64,000 nt of DNA, from the NCBI GenBank assembly GCA_025602905.1, contig JAHLKI010000025.1:354283-418282 (forward strand), given 5' to 3'. Within the stretch, counting starts at the first letter, position 1. The number at the start of each line of letters is the position of its first letter. This document shows positions 47,151-54,260 of the stretch, piece after piece. The notes under the pieces were generated by a model. It was not told the DNA's origin. It saw only the letters and a list, made by a program, of their open reading frames with translations, and did not search any database. This DNA is from Phlyctochytrium arcticum (taxonomy: Eukaryota > Chytridiomycota > Chytridiomycetes > Chytridiales > Chytridiaceae). Position numbers and translations under genes: made by a program.

Positions 47151-47897
47151 ATGTATCGGGAATATATCCTCAATACGGGAACGGTTCTCCACAGCGATAC
47201 TGCAACTTTTACCATTCAACCCCCACAAACAGTGTATGCATTCCGCGTGATTTCGGTAAATTTCCTGCAGAATTGGGACTCGACCAACTCGACTAATAAC
47301 AAATTATTATTTGCAGAGAACGGCGATTCAAGCGCAAGAATTGCCACAATTCCACCAGGCAATTATCACTCAAGTAACATTACTTCGGCAATTGCGACAG
47401 CAATGACTAGTGTTGGAACACAGCCTTATACTTGCACATACGACGATATCACCAGACGTTTGACTATTTCAACCAGTGGTAGTAAGAACTTCAAAGTTCT
47501 CGGAGCCCAAAAAGGCACGACGAGTTATCTACAATTAGGAATCTCGCGAGGACAAGAAACGGGAATGAACACACAACATGTTATGGAAAACCCGCTAAAT
47601 CTATCAGCATCACAACCCATTTTGTTGACAAGCAGAACATTGCAAGGTGGAAATAGTATTGTTTACGTTTCGGGAATAGAAAGCGATATGAACGTTCTCG
47701 CTTGCATAACGCCTGACAGTATGAACGACGTTGTCGAGTGGACAAACCCCAGTGATAAGATGTTCTCGTGTGGGGAAATCTCATTGTCATCAATAGACAT
47801 TCAACTTGTGGATTCAGCAACTCTACAACAGATAAAGACTTCTGCGCCAATTGTTGCAATAATTGGCTTCTACGACGACCCAAGTGACTTTTATTAG
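47151..47897 (+). CDS. penton-like minor capsid protein
   Basis: 248 residues from ATG 47151 (MYREYILNTGTV), the first Met of the frame. Pattern: YAFRVISVNFLQNW early, IPPGNYHSSNITSAIATAM mid, DDITRRLTIS, and an IIGFYDD end. The 'G-Y-x(3)-L/I' helix after a beta strand and all-beta remainder fit the single-jelly-roll minor capsid (penton) protein of Polintons and adintovirus-like elements, which sits at capsid vertices. It precedes the basic protein and major capsid genes on the same strand, as in a virion gene block. Identified by pattern and context. Confidence 0.5.
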   Translation: MYREYILNTGTVLHSDTATFTIQPPQTVYAFRVISVNFLQNWDSTNSTNNKLLFAENGDSSARIATIPPGNYHSSNITSAIATAMTSVGTQPYTCTYDDITRRLTISTSGSKNFKVLGAQKGTTSYLQLGISRGQETGMNTQHVMENPLNLSASQPILLTSRTLQGGNSIVYVSGIESDMNVLACITPDSMNDVVEWTNPSDKMFSCGEISLSSIDIQLVDSATLQQIKTSAPIVAIIGFYDDPSDFY

Positions 47898-47954
47898 ACA
47901 AATAGTGAGTTGTTGATATTTTTTTTCTATTTCCATTATTAAAAAACACCAAGT

Positions 47955-48434
47955 ATGGAAAAGCAAACAATTACAGACGCCGCCCCAATTGAAAACATCA
48001 TTGAATCGACACCTGCACAGGAATCAGTAGAGAAACCTGTAGAGAAATCTGAAGAGAAATCTGCACCGAGAGGCTTGCCGAGAAAGGTCAAACGGGAAAT
48101 GTCTGAAAAGCAAAAAGCAGCATTGAAAGCAAATCGCGCGAAACGAACGGAACGCCTTCGACAATTGAAGGCGCAAAAGGCTATTGAAGACGAAGAGAAA
48201 AGGATTGCTGAAGCCAAGGCATTGCTTATGAGAGAAAAGGAAAAGAAACGACTTGAGAGGGACAGCCGACGAGCGAGAAAGGCAAATCCAGCGCCTGTTC
48301 GTAAAGTGGGTAAAGTGGGAAAAGTACCGACAAATGAACCGACTGTTATCGCAAAAAGGGGTCAAACTTTTGTCGAATTTGACAAACCGCCAGGCTCGGC
48401 AATTAATCCTTACGATATCATTTTCGGTATGTGA
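47955..48434 (+). CDS. Lys/Arg-rich coiled-coil protein
   Basis: 159 residues from ATG 47955. An acidic N-terminus (ESVEKPVEKSEEKSA) is followed by a highly basic helical middle (EMSEKQKAALKANRAKRTER, KEKKRLERDSRRARK) and a hydrophobic end NPYDIIFGM. It lies between the penton-like and major capsid genes. Charge and position suggest a DNA-binding core or scaffold protein of the particle. The stop codon overlaps a perfect 14-bp palindrome. Confidence 0.55.
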   Translation: MEKQTITDAAPIENIIESTPAQESVEKPVEKSEEKSAPRGLPRKVKREMSEKQKAALKANRAKRTERLRQLKAQKAIEDEEKRIAEAKALLMREKEKKRLERDSRRARKANPAPVRKVGKVGKVPTNEPTVIAKRGQTFVEFDKPPGSAINPYDIIFGM

Positions 48435-48485
48435 GCGCTAGCGCTCAGTTGTCCTTCGGACAACGACCGAGTCCGCCTTCGCGAA
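48433..48485. terminator. stacked palindromes after the basic-protein gene
   Basis: GAGCGCTAGCGCTC (48433-48446) is perfectly palindromic. TTGTCC-TTC-GGACAA (48449-48463) follows, and then GAGTCCGCCTTCGCGAACGA with its own inverted pair. They fill the gap before the major capsid gene. A transcript-end or processing role is inferred. Confidence 0.4.
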
Positions 48486-48564
48486 CGAGTCAAGCCAGAG
48501 ACTTGCCGACAAAGTTGGGAAATTTTTTTTAGTTGGCTATGATAAGAAACATTGCTAATATTTT

Positions 48565-49812
48565 ATGTCTATTACAACTGCTGTACAAGGAAGTACCTTT
48601 CCTGTTATCCCGAATTCGTGGATTTACCAATCGAAAAACTTTGGAATGACAAGTAATGCATTGTCGGAAAATGTTGTGATCTGGAAACCCATCAAATTCA
48701 AGTATGATTCTCGCGCCCCCGGTAGCGTTATTAAAGTTGATATTTCCTCAGATACTTCATTTTTCCGACCACAAAGAAGTTATCTTACATTCAAAGTCAA
48801 GCATTTCAATACCGACGGAACTGTGAATAAAACAATTGATTCTTCAATGGTCGGATTGATGTCTCATTTGAGAACACAAGTTATTCGCATGTCTGGAAAG
48901 ATTGTTGAAGAGATTATCGACCTTCCCGAATTCTTGGCTCAACAGTACACATATGAAACTTCTGCCCGACGCAAGTATCTCAAATACTTTGAAGGAACAG
49001 GCAATAAGGACATCTTGAAAAACGATGACGGTTCCTTCACAGTCAAACACCACATTCGCTCTGGACTGTTCCAAAACGTGAATGGTTCACCGATTCCGCT
49101 TTGCTTGCTTCCTAACCATACAATGGAGTGTTCATGGAGTTTGAATGCTGCTACTGCGGCTGTAGCCAATGCTCCAAATGGTGCATATTTCACTATTGAA
49201 GATGTCCGTATCGTAGGACAACTTGTCACGCCAGAGGCCAGATTCCTCTCCGCAGCATGGGAAGGGCTTGAGAATGGTCGGGTCCTACAAATGGATTACG
49301 TTGCTCCAACAATGGTTTATAATAACTGCAACGGTTCAACATTGAATACATTTAACCTTCCTGTGGCAAACTCTCGAATCGTCGGTCTTATGTCTCGGTT
49401 CCGTGACGATAATGTATACTCGACAGCAACCGGCGATAAATCTCTTATTTCAACCACTCAGAATTTGACCTCCTGGAGAATCAAATGCGACCAATACAAT
49501 TTGCCCAATGGAGAGGAATTCAAGGTGGAGGATACATTAATGGTGGGTGCCCTTTCCATGAGCGATTCCGAAACATACGAAAGCGAAGATATCGACTTGG
49601 AGAATTTCTTGACAAAGAATTTCACTATTCGTTACAGTTGGCAATCATATGATGAAGATGCTTATTCGGCTTTGAATCTTATTGGAACAACTGGAAATCT
49701 TCAGTTGATTACAAAACATTCCAGCCCTCCTTCGACACAAGTTTCGCTCATTACCACTGTTTTCACTCACCGAACTTTGCTTATCGGCAACACGGTTGAT
49801 GTACAGATGTAA
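48565..49812 (+). CDS. major capsid protein (double jelly-roll type)
   Basis: 415 residues from ATG 48565 (MSITTAVQGSTFPVIPNSWI). Features: VIKVDISSDTSFFRPQRSYL followed by TFKVKHF, then SHLRTQVIRMSGKIVEEIID, then a long beta-rich body (NATMEC-like NHTMECSWSL, RFRDDNVYSTATGD) ending VQM. An N-terminal strand, then the 'L-R-V-x-S-G-K/N-hydrophobic-E' motif, and a body long enough for two jelly rolls match Polinton major capsid proteins, which form pseudo-hexameric capsomers. The frame is intact. It is somewhat shorter than many Polinton capsid proteins. Assigned by motif and context. Confidence 0.65.
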   Translation: MSITTAVQGSTFPVIPNSWIYQSKNFGMTSNALSENVVIWKPIKFKYDSRAPGSVIKVDISSDTSFFRPQRSYLTFKVKHFNTDGTVNKTIDSSMVGLMSHLRTQVIRMSGKIVEEIIDLPEFLAQQYTYETSARRKYLKYFEGTGNKDILKNDDGSFTVKHHIRSGLFQNVNGSPIPLCLLPNHTMECSWSLNAATAAVANAPNGAYFTIEDVRIVGQLVTPEARFLSAAWEGLENGRVLQMDYVAPTMVYNNCNGSTLNTFNLPVANSRIVGLMSRFRDDNVYSTATGDKSLISTTQNLTSWRIKCDQYNLPNGEEFKVEDTLMVGALSMSDSETYESEDIDLENFLTKNFTIRYSWQSYDEDAYSALNLIGTTGNLQLITKHSSPPSTQVSLITTVFTHRTLLIGNTVDVQM

Positions 49813-50189
49813 GTTTAACCATTGAACATTTGTAACACTTCTTTATTAATTTTGAATTTCCAAAGATTCACAATTAACAAAATCGTGGGATTGTCTACGC
49901 AGACTACGGAGGCTACGGAGACTACTAGTTGTTACAGACGCCGTAGGCGGCGCTTCTAGGGCTGTCAGCCCCTCGATGGAATCTTTGATTCCTAGCAAGC
50001 GCAGGCTCATCGTTTCTTACGGCTGAGAATATATGGGATAAGTTGTGGAGGGACATTCCGCAAATCCATCAATCCTTTCCTTTGCGTCTTCCTAACAACA
50101 TGTGGTGTTGGTGGTGCTAAACCAAGATTCATTCTTCTAATAACTTTCTTTTTTGTTTTAGGCATTTTTCCTACAAGAACTGGAGAAAA
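49813..50189. other. gap between convergent genes, hairpin-rich
   Basis: Holds a CTCCGTA-type cluster (49892-49924), then CGCCGTAGGCGGCG (49940-49953) and GGCTGTCAGCC (49961-49971). Both are near-palindromic and could end transcripts from both sides. Confidence 0.5.
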
Positions 50190-51584
50190 TTATTTCTTTC
50201 TAACATAACCTTTATTGCTTCGGGCATCCGGTTCTTTATAGTTGACTTCCTTTTTGCTTCGGGTGGATCTTCTGGGGACGTCAGCAACCGGTGAAACTGG
50301 TGCTGATATCGATACAGGACTTATTCGAGCCTGCGGCGTCTGAGAGGAACTCGAACTAACTACTGGTATTACTGCTGCTTCACCAAAAGGACCTATGCGA
50401 ATATAACCCTTATTCGTTCTTCTATCTGGCTCAGCATAGTTCACTTCCTTTCGTGTTCTATTCGAGCGTCGAGGTGTAGGCGTCACAACCTCTTCAATTT
50501 CTTCGACAGGCGAATCCGCTTCCCAAAAGAATTTTGGTCGTTTTGGAAACTCGGGTTCTACCTCCGGATTAATGAAATTTAGAAGACTATCAAGCAACCC
50601 ATTTCCTGCCGCAGTTGGTGTTGCCATTTCTTCAACTTTGACACCAATTTCTGGGCTTTCACGTTTGGGGGAAGGAGGTGGTGCAGAATATCTCGGAGGC
50701 TCGGAATATCGTGGCAAGCCTCCGGCTTGACTCGTTCACAAAAGCGAACTCGGTTGAGATTGTAATCGTGGGTCAGGTAAAACTGGTATACCAACTGGAA
50801 ATTCTGTTTTATACGGTGTTTCAGGACTAGACCAAGCGGAAGATGCGGATTTCGAAGATGGTGATGAAGCAGGGGAACCTGAACCTTTACCCTTTGCCGT
50901 ACGTAAATCTTTTGTTACAGATGGTATACTTAAAGCCGGTGGCTTTTCATCTCGAACCAACGCTGGACCTTTGCTACCCCCAATTCTTCCAACCTCTTCG
51001 GATACCCGTAGGTAATTGTCGGTAACCTGTAAATTGTTATTACTTCCCATTAATGTATGACTTTCAGGGCGGTTACCAATTGAAGGATTACCAGGTTCGG
51101 TCGGTCGCTCGACAACTTTCGAAGTATCTCCCAAGTCTTGGTTTTGCATGAAGCGAACATGCGGAGGTTGATGATATGCGGTGAATGTGCCATCACTATT
51201 CGCTTTCGTTGCAACGCTATTCACAACTGGAACCATGCGACCTTTTCTTGGAAAAAGATTATCCTTGTCCAACTCGTCGAAGTACACTTGTTCTGCTTTA
51301 TGTTTTTCGACAGCGATATAGGCTTCTACAGCATCTCTTGAGACTTTTGACATGTAATCGCCTTCACGAAAGCGTGGATTGGGAGTAGTTGGCAGAGAAA
51401 CCGCATTAGATATCAACGGACCTTTCTTTGGAATATGGAATTTCCGTCGGTTTTGTGAATTATACGCTAAACCGGGCTTAACGGGTGAGAAATCGCTCGC
51501 GTGGACATTCAAGATGCCGGGCTGAAGGTCGAGGAAAGGCGAAACTGTTGGTAAGGTCAACCTTTCATTATAAACTTCTGTCAT
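50190..51584 (-). pseudogene. Polinton Pro/Ser-rich virion-like protein with in-frame TGA
   Basis: One frame of 465 codons broken only by TGA 50736-50738. The part before the stop (282 aa) begins MTEVYNERLTLPTVSPFLDL and continues DFSPVKPGLAYNS, with GPLISNAVSLPTTPNPRFRE and helix DAVEAYIAVEKHKAEQVYFD; its second half is disordered. After the stop come PPRYSEPPRYS-like Pro repeats and two copies of an RRS-R-KEVNY-EPD-R-NKGY(V/I)R motif. The internal repeat motif suggests a nucleic-acid or scaffold-binding tail. Family unknown. Nonsense mutation, readthrough, or two adjacent genes are all possible; the second part has no ATG near its start. Confidence 0.6.
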
Positions 51585-51632
51585 GATGTTTTTTTAATCT
51601 CTTCTTATTATAAAACTTGCAAGAAAAAGAAT

Positions 51633-51926
51633 ATGCCAAATTTCTTTACAAGAGTCAAACAGAAAGCAAACACATTCTACAACAATCTCCCTCAAAACAT
51701 CAACAAGGCGAGAACATTCTTCGGTAATGCTGTAAAAACCGCTGGAAAAGCCAACCGTTTCCTCCAACATGTGAACGCTGGTGTCCAAGACAATGACCTT
51801 TTCGAAAAGGTGAAGGGAAAATCTCAACAAGCCGCCGACTTTGCTGACCTCGGGTTGAAAAAGATTGAAGATGTGCATAAAAAAGGTGACAGATTTGTGC
51901 AGCACTTGGGCAACTTTGAAGGATGA
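51633..51926 (+). CDS. small basic helical protein
   Basis: 97 residues from ATG 51633 (MPNFFTRVKQKANTFYNNLP) with Lys/Phe-rich amphipathic helices (FADLGLKKIEDVHKKGDRFV) ending HLGNFEG. No family recognised. It lies between divergent virion-like genes. The size and charge would suit a minor virion or core protein. Confidence 0.55.
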   Translation: MPNFFTRVKQKANTFYNNLPQNINKARTFFGNAVKTAGKANRFLQHVNAGVQDNDLFEKVKGKSQQAADFADLGLKKIEDVHKKGDRFVQHLGNFEG

Positions 51927-52027
51927 AGACTCATCACTTTTGATTGTAAATAGTTATAAAGACATAAATGTTATAAACAAAATAAGACCAAGTAGACTAT
52001 GCTGGACTATGCTACCGCCATCATACT

Positions 52028-52366
52028 CTATTCAATATCATCGTTGCCTCCGTCGTCATCTCCGTTGTCTCCGTAGTCTACGGAGTCTACGGAGGCTTTC
52101 CCTTTTCCTTTGCGGTCTTCCGTTGCTTTCGCTTTGACGACTCTCTTTTTTCGCGGAGTGCCATCCTTGTTGAAACCTTGACGCTTCACCCCTTTATTCG
52201 CCTGTTGAGCAGAGGTCGCTTCGATTGCCAATTGGGTAGGCTCCGCTTCGATTGCAAGTTGGATAGTGCTACCCTGCAATTGCCCCATGCCAAGAATGGA
52301 ACGAGGAGCAACGAGTGGAGGCATCATTGCCTGGGTCGGTTCGAAACGATATCCATCCGCATACAT
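52028..52366 (-). CDS. small protein with basic middle and acidic tail
   Basis: 112 residues from ATG 52366, which lies 6 nt after the stop of the upstream gene. A Pro/Met-rich start (MYADGYRFEPTQAMMPPLVA) leads to a tandem QLAIEAEPTQLAIEATSAQQ and basic KKRVVKAKATEDRKGKGK. The acidic tail (SVDSVDYGDNGDDDGGNDD) is encoded by a CTCCGTA-type repeat cluster, so the repeat has been read into the protein. Function unknown. Confidence 0.5.
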   Translation of the reverse strand: MYADGYRFEPTQAMMPPLVAPRSILGMGQLQGSTIQLAIEAEPTQLAIEATSAQQANKGVKRQGFNKDGTPRKKRVVKAKATEDRKGKGKASVDSVDYGDNGDDDGGNDDIE

Positions 52367-52372
52367 TAGAAG

Positions 52373-52729
52373 TCACTTTGCAACATCCGGGAGCAGAATT
52401 CGAAGTTTCATAAATTCCGGGGAGCCCAGAAATTCGCGATACTGTTCGACAGTAATACGCTGTCCTTGAATCGAGAAATCCAAACTTTGCATGCTGTTTA
52501 CAACATTGGCAGAAACCTTAGTGAGGACATTATCCAACTTTTCAAAAAATCGAATCATTTCTGGCAACATTTCGATAAATTCGCGTTCGGTATTGTGATA
52601 ATCTCTGGAATCGGATGCCTCAATAAGCGTTTTACGATAAACTCCAGAACCAGTTGTAAAGTGCAAATTGGGAGAATTGCAGAGATTGTGGAATCGATCT
52701 TTGAGTTTGTTGGCTTTTGAACCAGTCAT
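52373..52729 (-). CDS. unknown helical Polinton protein
   Basis: 118 residues from ATG 52729 (MTGSKANKLKDRFHNLCNSP). Helical, with IEMLPEMIRFFEKLDNVLTK and YREFLGSPEFMKLRILLPDV. It sits just upstream of the 112-aa gene on the same strand; the short gap suggests one transcript. No family recognised. Confidence 0.5.
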   Translation of the reverse strand: MTGSKANKLKDRFHNLCNSPNLHFTTGSGVYRKTLIEASDSRDYHNTEREFIEMLPEMIRFFEKLDNVLTKVSANVVNSMQSLDFSIQGQRITVEQYREFLGSPEFMKLRILLPDVAK

Positions 52730-52886
52730 GTTTGCAGTTAATTGATACTGGGTGGTTGCAGTTGATACTAGGTGGATTTTGGAGGTGAGGGAGGAGGGGG
52801 AAGGACGGTGTTGACCTGTTTTTATAATTTTTGGGGACAAAGGTCGTCCTTTCCCACCCGTTGATAAAAAAGTGATAAACTTTACA

Positions 52887-52970
52887 GGAGTTGCACCTCA
52901 CAAAATGCTGTGCCACATCTTCCTGAAACAGGGGTTGCACGAATTACAGAGTGCTGTGCCACAACTTCCT
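52887..52970. repeat. 44-bp direct repeat upstream of integrase
   Basis: Two units share GG(A/G)GTTGCAC then GTGCTGTGCCACA(T/A)CTTCCT, starting at 52887 and 52931. They lie between the divergent 118-aa gene and the integrase gene, hence likely in a shared promoter. Confidence 0.6.
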
Positions 52971-53005
52971 TAACTAGATTTATTATCTGACATGACAGTA
53001 AGAAT

Positions 53006-54037
53006 ATGGCATCTGCATTCAATAAATTAAGAGACCTCTACTATGACCCGGAAACAGGTTATACATCAGCCATTCGACTCTTTCAACTCGCCAAAGAACG
53101 AGGGCTATCAGTCAAATTAAAAGATGTGCAGGATTTCGTCGCCAAACAGCAAGTATCGCAATTACACGCACAACCTCGAAAGGAAAAAGACTTCCTCCAC
53201 ATTGTAAGTCCAGCATTAGATGGTGTTTGGCAAGCAGACCTAATCGACCTGCCAAGATTAGCAAAAGCCAACAATGGCTATAGATATGTTTTGACCATTG
53301 TTGATGTGTACAGTCGATATGCTTTTTGTATCTCCTTGAAAAACAAGACTGGAAAAGCCGTCGCTGAAGCATTCAAAGAACTTTTCAAAAAGGGACGGAT
53401 ACCAAAGAAACTAACCACTGATGCAGGTTCGGAATTTCTCAACGCTGAAATGAGAGCCTTGCTTAAAAAAAACAACGTAGAACAGTTCTCGGCACAAGCA
53501 GGGGACCATAACCGGCTTGGAATAATTGAAAGATTCAACCGAACCTTGAAAACTTACCTAGCCCGGTTCTTTACCGCAACAAATCAAAAAAGTTATGTTA
53601 ATTCATTGCCTCTTTTCGTCAAAAACTATAACAATCAGGTACACAGTACAATTGACAAAAAGCCGGTTACTGTTAAAGATGGTGATATTCCCGACAGTTT
53701 GGAACCTTACAATAACGCACTTGATCAATTCTATTCTTTTCAGATTGGTGATGTCGTTCGTGTCCAATTGGAACGGAACATCTTCTCTAAAGGATTCATC
53801 CCTCGATACAGCAAAGAGACATATGTCGTTGGTGGGATTATTGGTTATGCTTTTGAATTGTATTTACTTCAAGGGGAATTGCAAATGAAGTTATACAAGG
53901 CAAGTCAGTTGCTGAAGATTTCCGATATCCAAAAAACCCCACAAGGCGTGAAGGAGGTTGCCAACCTACGAGGCGCTGATTTGGTCTTTGGAGTGGAAAA
54001 GCGAACCGTGATTCCCAATCGTCGCTACGTTCAGTAA
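53006..54037 (+). CDS. Polinton retroviral-type integrase
   Basis: 343 residues from ATG 53006. The DDE core is complete: VWQADLIDLPRL (Asp near residue 74), LTTDAGSEFLNAEMRALLKK (Asp) and GIIERFNRTLKTYL (Glu), with GYRYVLTIVDVYSRYAF between. The C-terminal part has FQIGDVVRVQLERN-like SH3-like DNA-binding sequence and GFIPRYSKETYVV. It integrates the element and generates the 6-bp target duplication seen at its ends. The frame is intact. It sits directly upstream of polB on the same strand, a common Polinton order. Confidence 0.9.
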   Translation: MASAFNKLRDLYYDPETGYTSAIRLFQLAKERGLSVKLKDVQDFVAKQQVSQLHAQPRKEKDFLHIVSPALDGVWQADLIDLPRLAKANNGYRYVLTIVDVYSRYAFCISLKNKTGKAVAEAFKELFKKGRIPKKLTTDAGSEFLNAEMRALLKKNNVEQFSAQAGDHNRLGIIERFNRTLKTYLARFFTATNQKSYVNSLPLFVKNYNNQVHSTIDKKPVTVKDGDIPDSLEPYNNALDQFYSFQIGDVVRVQLERNIFSKGFIPRYSKETYVVGGIIGYAFELYLLQGELQMKLYKASQLLKISDIQKTPQGVKEVANLRGADLVFGVEKRTVIPNRRYVQ

Positions 54038-54082
54038 CTTTGCGAGTTTCGCCCCGCCCGCCGAAGTTGCATGATGGCAATT

Positions 54083-54127
54083 GTCTCCATAGTCTATGGA
54101 GGCTACGGAGACTACGGAGACTACGGA
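54083..54127. repeat. CTCCATAG/GACTACGGAG repeat cluster
   Basis: About 45 nt of 9-10-nt units (GTCTCCATAGTCTATGGAGG, GACTACGGAGACTACGGA) that fold as TCCATAG-TCTATGGA. It lies between the integrase stop and the polB start. Confidence 0.7.
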
Positions 54128-54260
54128 TGTCAGCATGATTTCATCTTAAGTAAGATTGCGTCAGATTGTGGGTAAGATTGCGTCGAGTTGCGGGTAAAGA
54201 TTTTACTATTTAACAAGGTAAAGTTGTACAAAGAATAAGAACCTTGTACAATTTACCAAC

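Noticed and set aside
547..50738. TGA reassigned to an amino acid or selenocysteine
   Set aside because: F-box copies and several Polinton genes end normally at TGA, and no SECIS-like context was identified. Decay or readthrough is more likely.
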